A DNA stretch of 64,000 nucleotides from Parvularcula lutaonensis (GTDB lineage Bacteria; Pseudomonadota; Alphaproteobacteria; Caulobacterales; Parvularculaceae), in assembly GCF_014651915.1 (NCBI RefSeq), contig NZ_BMXU01000001.1, positions 1,116,001 to 1,180,000 of the forward strand, read 5' to 3'. Shown here one piece after another: positions 51,936 through 60,100 of the stretch (positions are counted from its first letter, which is position 1; each line of letters starts with the position of its first letter). The position numbers and the translations under genes were made by a program. Under the pieces are notes generated by a model. That model saw nothing but the letters and a program-made list of their open reading frames with translations, was not told the DNA's origin and did not search any database.

Positions 51936-52294
51936 TGCGGACGTTCCTCAAAGCTTTCCCCTGCGCAGCCCTCGCCATGACGATGGCGTCGGCCTGTGCG
52001 TCCCTTGGCGGAGGCGAGCGCTACGCCGTCTTCGCGGAAGACACGGACATGGACAGTGTGAAGGCGCAGCTTGCCTCCGCGCTAGGCCGTGCTTCGGTCA
52101 CGCTCGGCGAAGGCGACCCGCGCGACGTGCCGCAGCTCGTGGTGCTTCCGCCCCCGCCGGGGCCCATGGAGAGCCGCAGCACCGTCGTGCCGATGGTGTT
52201 CGACATCAAGCGAGACGGCGACGCCTGCATCCTCTCGCGCCGAGACGACGGGATGACCGTCAGCCTCGAAGGCGTGACCTGCAAACCGGCCTGA
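51935..52294 (+). CDS. small putative lipoprotein coupled to the S41 protease
   Basis: 119 residues, unrecognised family. The signal sequence (MRTFLKAFPCAALAMTMASAC) ends in lipobox ASAC. The mature domain of about 98 residues contains a Pro-rich turn (VVLPPPPGPMES) and two Cys (ACILS, VTCKP) able to form a disulfide. Its ATG overlaps the protease TGA (TGATG), indicating coupled translation. It could be a partner, inhibitor or substrate of the protease; this is inferred from coupling alone. Confidence 0.7.
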   Translation: MRTFLKAFPCAALAMTMASACASLGGGERYAVFAEDTDMDSVKAQLASALGRASVTLGEGDPRDVPQLVVLPPPPGPMESRSTVVPMVFDIKRDGDACILSRRDDGMTVSLEGVTCKPA

Positions 52295-52318
52295 CCGTCG
52301 GGCGGCGGACGAAACGAG

Positions 52319-52346
52319 AAAAGCCCCGGAACCTCCGGGGCTTTTT
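52319..52346 (+). terminator. intrinsic terminator of the S41 operon
   Basis: AAGCCCCGGA (52321-52330) pairs with TCCGGGGCTT (52334-52343) around a three-base loop, with flanking A and T tracts. Confidence 0.9.
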
Positions 52347-52363
52347 CCATGGGCCGACGCAAG

Positions 52364-52389
52364 AAAAAAGCCGGCGAGGACGCCGGCCT
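52364..52389 (-). terminator. intrinsic terminator of secE-nusG
   Basis: GCCGGCG (52370-52376) pairs with CGCCGGC (52381-52387); read on the minus strand the stem is followed by six T (plus-strand A run 52364-52369). It lies about 27 bases after the nusG stop. Confidence 0.88.
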
Positions 52390-52415
52390 TCTCGATAAGG
52401 AACGCTGAAGACCGG

Positions 52416-52955
52416 TCAGCCCTCCTTGTCGACCTGGTGGTATTCCAGCTCCACCGGCGTGGCCCGGCCAAAGATCGAGACCGAGACCTTGAGGCGCGCA
52501 TTCTCTTGGTCGACATCCTCGACGACGCCCGAGAAGGACGCGAAGGGACCGTCGATGACCTTCACCGTCTCGCCGACATCATAGATGACCGACGGCATGA
52601 CCGGAGCCTGCTCGCTCTCTTCCATCGTGCCGAGGATACGATCGACCTCCTTCTGGCTGATCGGGAGGGGTTTCTTGCCCGAACCAAGGAAGCCCGTGAC
52701 CTTGTTGGTCTCGTTCACGACGTGGAAGGTCTGGTCGTTGAGGACCATCTTCACGAGGACATAGCCGGGGAAATAGCGCCGCTCCGTGTTGACCTTGCGG
52801 CCACGGCGCACCTCGACGACCTCTTCGGTCGGGACGAGGACTTCCTCGATCAGATCGCCAAGGCCCTTCTCTTCGGCAGAAGCCTTGATCGCTTCGGCGA
52901 CCTTCTTCTCGAAGTTCGAATAAGCGTGGACGATGTACCATTTCGCTTCGGACAT
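52416..52955 (-). CDS. nusG: transcription termination/antitermination protein NusG
   Basis: RNA-polymerase-associated elongation factor, 179 residues. The NGN domain (KWYIVHAYSNFEKKVAEAIKASAEEKGL..., RYFPGYVLVKMVLNDQTFHVVNETNKVTGFLGSGKKPLPIS) and C-terminal KOW domain (VGETVKVIDGPFASFSGVVEDVDQENARLKVSVSIFGRATPVELEYHQVDK) are complete. It forms an operon with secE ten bases upstream. Ribosomal protein genes that often follow (rplK) are not here; a terminator ends the operon. Confidence 0.97.
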   Translation of the reverse strand: MSEAKWYIVHAYSNFEKKVAEAIKASAEEKGLGDLIEEVLVPTEEVVEVRRGRKVNTERRYFPGYVLVKMVLNDQTFHVVNETNKVTGFLGSGKKPLPISQKEVDRILGTMEESEQAPVMPSVIYDVGETVKVIDGPFASFSGVVEDVDQENARLKVSVSIFGRATPVELEYHQVDKEG

Positions 52956-52965
52956 GGGCGGATCC

Positions 52966-53304
52966 TTAGAACAGATTCAGCGACAGGATCATCGGGATGA
53001 TCCAGCGCAGGACTTGGTCAACGGCAAAGAAGAACAGGCTCATGATCGTGACCATGATCAGAACCATGATCGTCGAGACAATGACCTCCCCACGGCTGGT
53101 CCAGGTCACCTTTCGCCCCTCGGCAATGACCTGCCGAAAGAACTCGACCGGGCCGACCTTTTTCTTCTTCAGCGGGGCTTCGGCGCGCTCGGAGCGGTTG
53201 CTCTCGGCACCGCCTTCGACGGTTTCGGTTCGCAGGCTGGCTTGCGCACCCGTACCGGCGACCCGGTTGGACTTCGGCTTGCGGCGGTTCTTCGACTTCG
53301 GCAT
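52966..53304 (-). CDS. secE: preprotein translocase subunit SecE
   Basis: Essential SecYEG subunit, 112 residues. A basic unconserved N-terminal extension of about 50 residues precedes the conserved amphipathic helix (VGPVEFFRQVIAEGRKVTWTSRGEVI) and a single membrane helix (STIMVLIMVTIMSLFFFAVDQVLRWII). The position before nusG is universal. No tRNA-Trp or tuf gene is found upstream within the 290-base gap. Confidence 0.96.
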   Translation of the reverse strand: MPKSKNRRKPKSNRVAGTGAQASLRTETVEGGAESNRSERAEAPLKKKKVGPVEFFRQVIAEGRKVTWTSRGEVIVSTIMVLIMVTIMSLFFFAVDQVLRWIIPMILSLNLF

Positions 53305-53588
53305 CGGCCTTCTTCGCTCATTGTTTTGCTGACAGCCGCCCTCGTTCCCCGGTGGGGATGGTAAGGCTTCCGGCTTGTCGGGAGAGACCCTGAGCTACGC
53401 TCTGCGGGCGCAAAGTCAAGGGCCACAATGCCCGGACAACAGGCATGGCGGTCGAGGCAGGAGGTTGTGCTGCTCCACGGAACTTCCCGGCCTAAGTTTC
53501 TGATTCATCTATCTGTTCACGCCTGCGTCAGAAACGTTGGCGTGATCGAACCCAAGGCGAACCTTCCTTCAGCCACCGTGTCCCCGGA

Positions 53589-53606
53589 CTGATCAATTTT
53601 GATCAG
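53589..53606. promoter_or_regulatory. perfect palindrome at the start of the CTERM-protein gene
   Basis: CTGATCAA (53589-53596), two bases, then TTGATCAG (53599-53606) form an eight-base perfect inverted repeat, only seven bases before the GAGGAG ribosome binding site. Size and position suggest an operator for a dimeric repressor or activator, or an mRNA hairpin that sequesters the start. A looser CACGCC/GGCGTG repeat lies about 50-70 bases upstream. Confidence 0.45.
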
Positions 53607-54270
53607 TAGTTTGAGGAGATCCTTCATCCGCAAGCTTCTGACGGCCGCAGCGATGGGCGCTGCCCTTTTCGCGACCGCCAATGCCGCAGCGATCAAGAAC
53701 GGTGAGACGACCGTGACCGTCGTCTTCGATGTCGAGGACAACAATCTGACGGCAAAGGCCGTCGAAGGGGCCAAGGTAAGCTTCGCAGGCAATGGCCAGC
53801 CGGTTTACGAGTTCCGCATCACCGGCGGCACGCTCAATGACGACCTCAGCGGGACCATCGAGCACTCGGGCGGCGCGCGCCTCGAAGCCTCGGGCGATCC
53901 GTCGACCTTCATCGAGCTGACCAATTTCACGTTCGACCTGGGCGCGGGTGAAGTCTACGGTGATGTCGAGGATTCGCTGGGCACGGACGTGACCCAGGCC
54001 CTGCTCTTCAACTTCACCCCGACGACGCGGTCGCCGGTCAGCGATCCGTTTGACGCGATCAATGACCTGCCTCTGATCATCAATTTCGACTCAGTCGCCA
54101 TTGCGGCTCTGACGGACCTGCTTGGCTCGACGGAATTCATGACGGGCGATGCCTTCGCCACCGCCGCGACGGATCCGAGCGCCGTGCCGATCCCGGCAGG
54201 TGCCATCCTCTTCGCTCCGGTCGCAGCCGGGCTTTGGGCACGCAGCCGCAAGAGGAAGCAGGCGGCCTGA
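53599..54270 (+). CDS. secreted protein with VPLPA/PEP-CTERM-like sorting tail
   Basis: The frame spans up to 223 residues. A signal peptide (IRKLLTAAAMGAALFATANAAA) leads into a beta-rich extracellular domain (TTVTVVFDVEDNNLTAKAV..., IELTNFTFDLGAGEVYGDVED...). The tail VPIPAGAILFAPVAAGLWARSRKRKQAA has the short motif, hydrophobic helix and basic cluster of VPLPA/PEP-CTERM substrates, which are processed by exosortases. The start is uncertain: GAGGAG at 53613-53618 points to codon ATC 53626, while TTG 53611 or TTG 53599 give longer forms. No exosortase or polysaccharide gene is nearby. Confidence 0.75.
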   Translation: MISSLRRSFIRKLLTAAAMGAALFATANAAAIKNGETTVTVVFDVEDNNLTAKAVEGAKVSFAGNGQPVYEFRITGGTLNDDLSGTIEHSGGARLEASGDPSTFIELTNFTFDLGAGEVYGDVEDSLGTDVTQALLFNFTPTTRSPVSDPFDAINDLPLIINFDSVAIAALTDLLGSTEFMTGDAFATAATDPSAVPIPAGAILFAPVAAGLWARSRKRKQAA

Positions 54271-54295
54271 GACCGCTACGGCCTCTCCAAAGACC

Positions 54296-54321
54296 AAGGC
54301 CCGCGCGAGCGGGCCTTTTTA
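54296..54321 (+). terminator. intrinsic terminator after the CTERM-protein gene
   Basis: AAGGCCCGC (54296-54304) and GCGGGCCTT (54309-54317) pair around a GCGA tetraloop, followed by TTTT. It ends close to the stop of the convergent ETF-QO gene. Confidence 0.88.
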
Positions 54322-54324
54322 TCA

Positions 54325-56004
54325 TTACATGTTCGGGTAGTTGGGGCCACCGCCGCCTTCGGGCGTGTGCCAGACGATGTTCTGCGCCGGGTCCTTGATG
54401 TCACAGGTCTTGCAGTGGACGCAGTTCTGCGCGTTGATCTGGAACCGCGTCTTTCCTCCGTCCTCGACATACTCGTAGACACCCGCCGGGCAGTAGCGCT
54501 GCGACGGTCCCGCATAGACCGGCAACTCGAGCTTCAGCGGAATGGTCTCGTCCTTGAGGCGGAGGTGGAGCGGCTGGTCTTCTTCGTGGTTGGTGAAGCT
54601 GTAGCTGACATTAGTCAGCCGGTCGAAGGTGAGGACACCGTCCGGCTTCGGATATTCGATCGGCTTGTGTTTCGAGGCAGGCTCGGTGCATTCCGCATCC
54701 GTCTTGCCATGCTTCATGACGCCGAAGAACGAGAAGCCGCGCGTCAGGACGTTGGTCCAGATGTCGAAGCCTGACAGCGCGATTGCGCCGAGGATCGTGC
54801 CGAACTTGGACCAAAGCGGCTTGGCGTTCCGTACAAGGCGCAGTTCCTCACGGACCCACGAGTTGTTGTAGCGGTCCTGGTACTCGAGCAGCTCGTCGCC
54901 CTCGCGCCCCGCCTGGACGGCCTCGAAGGCCGCTTCCGCAGCCATCATGCCGGTCTTCATCGCGTTGTGGTTGCCCTTGATGCGCGGGACATTGACGAAG
55001 CCTGCCGAGCAGCCGATCAGCGCGCCCCCCGGAAAGGTCAGCTTCGGGACGGACTGGAAGCCACCTTCGGTGATGGCCCGCGCGCCATAGGCGACGCGCT
55101 CTCCGCCCTCGAGATACTGGCGAACCTCCGGGTGCGTCTTGAAACGCTGGAACTCCTCATACGGAGAAAGATACGGGTTCTTGTAATTGAGGTGCGTCAC
55201 GAAGCCGACAGAGACGTAATTGTCGCCGAAATGGTACATCCACGAGCCGCCGCCCGTGTCGTTCTTCAGCGGCCAACCGAAAGTGTGCTGGACGAAGCCC
55301 TTCTTGAACTTCTCGTCCGGGACCTTCCAGAGTTCCTTGATGCCGAGACCGTATTTCTGCGGCTCGACATCCTTGTCGAGACCGAACTCCGCGATCAGCT
55401 GCTTGGATAGGGAACCGCGTGCGCCTTCTGCGAACAGGACGTATTTGCCGCGCAGTTCCATGCCCGGCTCATAGGTGTCCTTCTTGCGGCCATCCCTGCC
55501 GATCCCGACCTCGCCGACGATCACGCCTTGCACGGTGCCGTCGTCGCTCCGCACCGTGCGGCTCGCGGCCATCATCGGATAGACCTCGACGCCCATTGCC
55601 TCGGCTTTCTCCGCCAGCCAGCGGCAGACATTGCCCATCGAGACCACATAGCATCCGTGGTTCTTGAGCATTTTGGGCAGGCCGAAGTTCGGTAGCGGGA
55701 TCGAGCCTGACGGGCCGAGATAGAGGAACTGCTCCGAGGTCACCGGCGTGTCGATCGGGCAGTCATCCTCCTCGCGCCAGTCGGGCAGCAGTTCGTCGAG
55801 GGCACGGGGATCAAGCACGGCACCTGAAAGGATGTGCGCGCCGACTTCCGAACCCTTCTCGACCACCACGACCGAGATTTCCTGGCCGCGTTCGGCCTCG
55901 AGCTGCTTCAGCCGGATCGCCGCCGAGAGGCCCGCCGGACCTGCCCCGACGATGACCACGTCGAATTCCATGCTCTCACGTTCTACCGGCGTATCGTCGT
56001 ACAT
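54325..56004 (-). CDS. electron transfer flavoprotein-ubiquinone oxidoreductase
   Basis: Membrane-associated flavoprotein that passes electrons from ETF (fatty acid and amino acid oxidation) to ubiquinone. The protein is about 559 residues from ATG 56004. It has an N-terminal FAD-binding motif (FDVVIVGAGPAGLSAAIRLKQLEAERG), the conserved GAHILSGAVLDPRALDELLPDW, the ubiquinone-side GGFQSVPKLTFPGGALIGCSAGFVNVPRIKGNHNAMKTGM, and a C-terminal 4Fe-4S set (RYCPAGVYEY, CVHCKTCDIKDPAQNIVW). It is complete and monocistronic, divergent from the uracil-DNA glycosylase gene. The etfAB genes are not in the window. Confidence 0.96.
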   Translation of the reverse strand: MYDDTPVERESMEFDVVIVGAGPAGLSAAIRLKQLEAERGQEISVVVVEKGSEVGAHILSGAVLDPRALDELLPDWREEDDCPIDTPVTSEQFLYLGPSGSIPLPNFGLPKMLKNHGCYVVSMGNVCRWLAEKAEAMGVEVYPMMAASRTVRSDDGTVQGVIVGEVGIGRDGRKKDTYEPGMELRGKYVLFAEGARGSLSKQLIAEFGLDKDVEPQKYGLGIKELWKVPDEKFKKGFVQHTFGWPLKNDTGGGSWMYHFGDNYVSVGFVTHLNYKNPYLSPYEEFQRFKTHPEVRQYLEGGERVAYGARAITEGGFQSVPKLTFPGGALIGCSAGFVNVPRIKGNHNAMKTGMMAAEAAFEAVQAGREGDELLEYQDRYNNSWVREELRLVRNAKPLWSKFGTILGAIALSGFDIWTNVLTRGFSFFGVMKHGKTDAECTEPASKHKPIEYPKPDGVLTFDRLTNVSYSFTNHEEDQPLHLRLKDETIPLKLELPVYAGPSQRYCPAGVYEYVEDGGKTRFQINAQNCVHCKTCDIKDPAQNIVWHTPEGGGGPNYPNM

Positions 56005-56151
56005 CCTCAACCCACAGTGTTGTTTCTTTTGCAGCGCACATATGACGCCTGCGTTTCAGAAAAGCCAATGCACTGCGCCATCGGAAAAATCCATGTGCTG
56101 GGACAGCGCAGAGGCGTTGAGGTTCCGCGCCCGCTTCGGCAAACCGGGGCC

Positions 56152-56979
56152 ATGGCAGCCGCACCCGCCTCGCCCGAGGCCCTTGCAATCCTTGAATTCT
56201 ACCGTGATGCCGGCGTGACCACGGCGGAGGCGGACACGCCGGGCGGCCTGTGGGGATGGGACGAGGCTGCTGCGAAAACCCTTCGCCCGCCGCCCAGGCC
56301 TGACACGCCGAAACCAAAGGTGAAGCCGACGGGCGTCTCCGCGGGCCTTGAGGAAGCACTCGCCCAGGCCGAGCAGCTCGCCGCAAGCTGCACGACGCTC
56401 GAAGACCTCACCGAGGCCATCCGGGAATTCACCGGCTGCCCGCTTCACGAGAGCGCGCGCGGCGCGGTCGTCCATGACGGCGTTCTCGGCGCCGACATCC
56501 TCGTCATGGGCGAGGCTCCGGGGCGCGAGGAAGACCGGCAGGGCAAGCCCTTCGTCGGCCGCTCGGGCCAACTCCTCGACCGGATGCTCGCCGCCATCGG
56601 CGTGTCCCGCGTGCCCGAAGGCGACCAGCAGGCTGCCTGCATCACCAACGCGGTCTACTGGCGGCCGCCGGGCAACCGGAACCCGACCACCTCCGAAGTC
56701 GCTGTCTGCCTGCCTTTCGCCAAGCGCTTCATCGCCCTTTCCAAGCCGAAACTCGTCTTCCTAGCGGGCATTGTGCCAACCAAGGCCCTGTTCCCGGATG
56801 CGCCGAAGATCACGCGTGCGCGGGGTGTCTGGCGGGAGATCGAGCTTGAGGGATTAGCGCCGATCCCGGCGCTGCCGATCTTCCACCCGGCCTTCCTCCT
56901 GCGCCAGCCGGCGCAAAAACGCTGGGCCTGGCAGGACCTTCTGAAAGCGCAAGCGAAGCTTAACGAAACGCGGTCCTAA
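56152..56979 (+). CDS. uracil-DNA glycosylase, family 4-type
   Basis: Base-excision repair enzyme removing uracil from DNA, about 275 residues from ATG 56152. The active-site motif GEAPGREEDRQGKPFVGRSGQLLDRML, the ITNAVYWRPPGNRNPT segment and the C-terminal IFHPAFLLRQP region are all present. Cys96 (FTGCPL) and Cys186 (AVCLPF) lie at cluster-ligand positions, although the CxxC pair typical of thermophilic family 4 enzymes is not obvious. The N-terminal 60 residues are a Pro/Ala-rich extension. It is followed by the lytic transglycosylase gene. Confidence 0.92.
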   Translation: MAAAPASPEALAILEFYRDAGVTTAEADTPGGLWGWDEAAAKTLRPPPRPDTPKPKVKPTGVSAGLEEALAQAEQLAASCTTLEDLTEAIREFTGCPLHESARGAVVHDGVLGADILVMGEAPGREEDRQGKPFVGRSGQLLDRMLAAIGVSRVPEGDQQAACITNAVYWRPPGNRNPTTSEVAVCLPFAKRFIALSKPKLVFLAGIVPTKALFPDAPKITRARGVWREIELEGLAPIPALPIFHPAFLLRQPAQKRWAWQDLLKAQAKLNETRS

Positions 56980-57030
56980 TCTTCTGCTTCTATGGTGGGG
57001 GGCTGGACCGCCAATTGGAGAGAAACTCAG

Positions 57031-58749
57031 GTGTTTCGCTTCGTACTTGCAGGGCTTGCGCTGATCGCAGGCATCGCCACCGCCGCCGAGCCGGACGTCC
57101 TCACGCCGGCTGACGAGAGGCGCTACCGCGACATCTTCATGCTGCAGGAAGCCGGCAAGATGTCCGACGCCGATGCCCTCATCAAGAAGGTCGAGAACCC
57201 GATCCTTCTCGGCTACGTCTTCGAGCAGCGTTACATGCACCCGACGGCGTATCGCAGTTCGTATACGGAGCTGTCGCGCTGGCTTTCGAGCTATGCCGAC
57301 CATCCGAACGCCGCCCCGGTCTACCGCCTCGCGCTGAAGCGCCGTCCCAAGGGTGCATGGCCACAAAAGCCGGTCAGCCGCCGCTGGCGCACTGCGACCG
57401 GCGTCGACCTCAACCCTGCCCTCGAAGAAGACTACCGCCGGCAGGGCGAGAGCCGCAGGCGCCAGGTCTCGCGGATCGAAGGGCGCGTACGTTACCTCCT
57501 CGCCAAGGACCGCCCGACCCAGGCCCTCAACTACATAAACGACCCGCGCCAGTTTAACCTGCTGACCTCGCGCCAGACCGACCGCATCCGCGGCTGGATC
57601 GCCGAGAGCTACTACGTCAACGGCAAGCTCACCGAGGCCCGGCGCCTCGCCGAGAAGGCCGCCGACCGCTCGGGCGGCTCGGCCGTCATGGCGCAGTGGA
57701 CCGCAGGGCTGATTGCGTGGCGTCAGGGCAATTACGAGAAAGCCTTCCGCTACCATTCCGCGATGGCGGACGAGCCGCACCAGGAAAGCTCGCTCCGCGC
57801 CGCCGCCGCGTTCTGGGCTGCCCGCTCCGCGCTCGCCACGGGCCGGGGTGAAGAGGCGACGCTCTATCTCGACATTGCCAGCGACTATCCGCTGACCCTT
57901 TACGGCCAGCTCGCCCTCGCCCAGCTGGGCCGCGGCTCGGGTATAGACTGGTCGCCGATCGCTCTTGATGACGGGCAGCTCGACATGCTCCTCGACAAGA
58001 GCCCGCGTCTCTCCCGCGCCATCGCGCTCGCCGAGGTCGGGAAGTACCAGGAAGCCTCGATCGAGCTGCGCTACGCCCATGGCGAGCTGAAGCCGACGGA
58101 TGACGCGGCCCTTCTCGCCCTTGCAGGCCGCATCAATGCCCACTCGGCGCAGGTCCACATCGCCGAAGCCATGAACATCCGTGAAACCGGCGACCGTACA
58201 CTCTGGCCCGCGCTCTATCCGGTTCCGGAGGATCTCAAGCCCAATGGCGGCTTCAAGATCGACCAGGCGGTTCTGTTCGGCCTCATCCGCCAAGAATCCA
58301 AATTCATGACCCATGCGGAAAGCCGCGTGGGGGCGGCGGGCCTCATGCAGCTCATGCCGCGCACGGCCAGCTACATCACCGGCGACCGTGCCCTCGCCCG
58401 TCGCGGCAGCCGCGCATCGAAGAAGCTGTACGATCCCGGCTACAACATGCAGCTTGGCCAGTCCTATGTCGAAATGCTGCTCACGGAGTATAACAAGGGC
58501 GAAGGCGACCTCTTCGAGATGGCGCTCAGCTACAACTGGGGCCCCGGCAATTTCCGCCGCTGGAAGGCCAGCTCGGGGATCGCCGACCAACTCCTGATGC
58601 TCGAAAGCGTCCCGAACAAGGAAGCGCGCCACTTCGTCGACGTCGTGATGACCAATATCTGGGTCTACCGCGACCGGCTCGGCCAGAACGCCCCGGCCCG
58701 CGACGCCGTGGCGGCAGGCGGGCGCCCGATCTACCAGAGCGCACGGTGA
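57031..58749 (+). CDS. soluble lytic transglycosylase (SLT family)
   Basis: Periplasmic peptidoglycan-cleaving enzyme. GTG 57031 is preferred: it follows TTGGAGAG by nine bases and opens a signal peptide (FRFVLAGLALIAGIATAAE), giving about 572 residues. A long alpha-superhelical region (residues about 30-380, Slt70-like U domain) precedes the SLT domain with catalytic Glu422 in GLIRQESKFMTHAESRVGAAGLMQLMPRTA. It continues with YNMQLGQSYVEMLL and ALSYNWGPGNFRRW. It overlaps the next gene by four bases. Confidence 0.93.
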   Translation: MFRFVLAGLALIAGIATAAEPDVLTPADERRYRDIFMLQEAGKMSDADALIKKVENPILLGYVFEQRYMHPTAYRSSYTELSRWLSSYADHPNAAPVYRLALKRRPKGAWPQKPVSRRWRTATGVDLNPALEEDYRRQGESRRRQVSRIEGRVRYLLAKDRPTQALNYINDPRQFNLLTSRQTDRIRGWIAESYYVNGKLTEARRLAEKAADRSGGSAVMAQWTAGLIAWRQGNYEKAFRYHSAMADEPHQESSLRAAAAFWAARSALATGRGEEATLYLDIASDYPLTLYGQLALAQLGRGSGIDWSPIALDDGQLDMLLDKSPRLSRAIALAEVGKYQEASIELRYAHGELKPTDDAALLALAGRINAHSAQVHIAEAMNIRETGDRTLWPALYPVPEDLKPNGGFKIDQAVLFGLIRQESKFMTHAESRVGAAGLMQLMPRTASYITGDRALARRGSRASKKLYDPGYNMQLGQSYVEMLLTEYNKGEGDLFEMALSYNWGPGNFRRWKASSGIADQLLMLESVPNKEARHFVDVVMTNIWVYRDRLGQNAPARDAVAAGGRPIYQSAR

Positions 58750-59180
58750 AGACGGTCCATGTCAGCCGGACCATCAACGTCCCGGCTGACACCCTCTGGG
58801 ATCACCTGATTTGCTATGACACTTTTGCGGAGGTCGAGCCGGGCGGCATCGACCTCTCGCGGTTCCGTGGCCGGATCATGCGCGAGGGAGATGACATCAG
58901 CGTCCCGCTCAGGATCGGTCCCTTTCCCGCAGGGACCTGGACGATCGACGTGCTTCGCGTGGATCCCGACAACCGCGTCATCAAGACCGAGGAATGTGGC
59001 GGGCCGGTGAAGCGGGTTGCCCGCACCATGGTCGCCACCTGGCTCGCCGAAGACTACTGCCGTTACGACGATCATGTGGTCATCGACGCAGGCATGCTCT
59101 CCGGCCTGGTCGCCGCCCGCGTCCGCCGGGCCTGCCAGGCGCGCCAGGAACGTCTCGCGGCACTTCTCGAAAACGCCTGA
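58746..59180 (+). CDS. SRPBCC family protein (polyketide cyclase/dehydrase-like)
   Basis: 144 residues with the START/SRPBCC beginning [37 protein letters not shown] and a C-terminal helix ([27 protein letters not shown]). These folds bind hydrophobic ligands; no ligand can be inferred. The GTG start overlaps the transglycosylase TGA (GTGA), implying coupled translation. No signal peptide, so it is cytoplasmic. Confidence 0.8.
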   Translation: MKTVHVSRTINVPADTLWDHLICYDTFAEVEPGGIDLSRFRGRIMREGDDISVPLRIGPFPAGTWTIDVLRVDPDNRVIKTEECGGPVKRVARTMVATWLAEDYCRYDDHVVIDAGMLSGLVAARVRRACQARQERLAALLENA

Positions 59181-59219
59181 TTGCGCGACGGCTTTTCCTT
59201 CTCTAGGGGAGCCATCCGT

Positions 59220-59296
59220 CGGGGCGTAGCGCAGCCTGGTAGCGCATCTGCTTTGGGAGCAGAGGGTCGCAGGTTCGAATCCTGCCGCCCCGACCA
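59220..59296 (+). tRNA. tRNA-Pro (anticodon TGG)
   Basis: Seventy-seven bases with a complete cloverleaf: acceptor CGGGGCG/CGCCCCG, anticodon stem TCTGC/GCAGA around loop TTTGGGA with anticodon TGG at 59254-59256, T-arm with GGTTCGAATCC, and an encoded CCA end. Confidence 0.97.
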
Positions 59297-59323
59297 TTTT
59301 CTCCGGAGATGTCGGGTCTGTTT

Positions 59324-59520
59324 TGTCTCACGGCGCGTGGCGCCTCCGACGGGGCGGACGACGTCCGAGCGGCTTTGCCGCTACTCCCCTCTCCCCGGGG
59401 GAGAGGGGCTGGGGGTAATGGGGCGACCCTCAGAGCAACATACCCAGCGCCCAAGAGCGCGACCGCGCTCCGGCCGGTCAGGCCGCCCCGTCGGAGGCGC
59501 CACCCACTGGGCGTGAGACA
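59324..59520. repeat. 197-base inverted-repeat element directly after tRNA-Pro
   Basis: Outer arms TGTCTCACG (59324-59332) and CGTGAGACA (59512-59520) are perfect inverted copies. Inner arms 59337-59357 and 59483-59503 are a 21-base perfect inverted repeat. The interior has a CCCCTCTCCCC/GGGGAGAGGGG palindrome around 59386-59409 and an AGCGGC/GCCGCT hairpin. No coding frame is credible. It resembles a small non-autonomous or palindromic mobile repeat; no target duplication is evident. Confidence 0.6.
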
Positions 59521-59570
59521 CGACAACGAAGCTCTTGCGAAAATCGCCTTCCTGCCCCATCAACCCCGCC

Positions 59571-59879
59571 ATGTTCGCGCGCATCTACAAACCCTCCCGC
59601 ACCGCCATGCAGTCCGGCAAAGCCAAGGCCGAGGACTGGGTGCTGGAGTTCGAGCAGGAATATGCCAAACGCCTCGATCCGCTGATGGGCTGGACCAGCT
59701 CCGGGGACATGCAGGCGGGCCAGGTCCTTCTGCGCTTCGACACCAAGGAGCAGGCCGTCGCCTACGCCAAGGAGCACGGCATCCCGCACCGGGTGATCGA
59801 ACCGACCTCCGGCAAACGCACCCTCAAGGCCTATAGCGACAACTTCACCACCAACCGCCGCAAGCCCTGGACGCACTAA
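59571..59879 (+). CDS. NADH dehydrogenase ubiquinone Fe-S protein 4 (NDUFS4)-like complex I accessory subunit
   Basis: 102 residues from ATG 59571 matching the ETC complex I conserved-region family: FARIYKPSRTAMQSGKAKAEDWVLEFEQEYAKRLDPLMGWTSSGDMQAGQVLLRFDTKEQAVAYAKEHGIPHRVIEPTSGKRTLKAYSDNF. The end NRRKPWTH is the invariant family C-terminus. NDUFS4 is a supernumerary subunit shared by alphaproteobacteria and mitochondria that stabilises the NADH-binding module. It lies alone between two tRNA genes, about 15 kb from the nuoA-D operon. Confidence 0.93.
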   Translation: MFARIYKPSRTAMQSGKAKAEDWVLEFEQEYAKRLDPLMGWTSSGDMQAGQVLLRFDTKEQAVAYAKEHGIPHRVIEPTSGKRTLKAYSDNFTTNRRKPWTH

Positions 59880-59921
59880 TCCTTCCCGCACCGGCGAGCC
59901 ATGCTATGTCGGCGCGAAGAG

Positions 59922-59998
59922 GCCCCTTAGCTCAGCTGGATAGAGCACTCGCCTTCTAAGCGAATGGTCACAGGTTCGAATCCTGTAGGGGCTACCAT
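59922..59998 (+). tRNA. tRNA-Arg (anticodon TCT)
   Basis: Seventy-seven bases with a cloverleaf: acceptor GGCCCCT/AGGGGCT (one G-U pair), D-arm GCTC/GAGC, anticodon loop CTTCTAA with anticodon TCT at 59956-59958, T-arm ACAGG TTCGAAT CCTGT and an encoded CCA. Confidence 0.95.
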
Positions 59999-60100
59999 TT
60001 TTGATTGCACGCGCCGCAGGCCCCTCCCATGGGCGGGCCGGCCGCCCGGCGCCCGGTTGGATGCTTGGGTGCCCAGCTCCTCCCCTTTCCATCCTGAAAG

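Noticed and set aside
53305-53588. tRNA-Trp expected upstream of secE
   Set aside because: No cloverleaf or T-arm consensus in the gap on either strand.
56854-58632. Long minus-strand frame (592 codons) opposite the lytic transglycosylase
   Set aside because: The opposite strand has a signal peptide and SLT catalytic motif; the antisense frame is a codon-bias shadow.
59181-59516. Frames running through tRNA-Pro and the inverted repeat
   Set aside because: They contain the tRNA and palindromic repeat, so protein coding is implausible.
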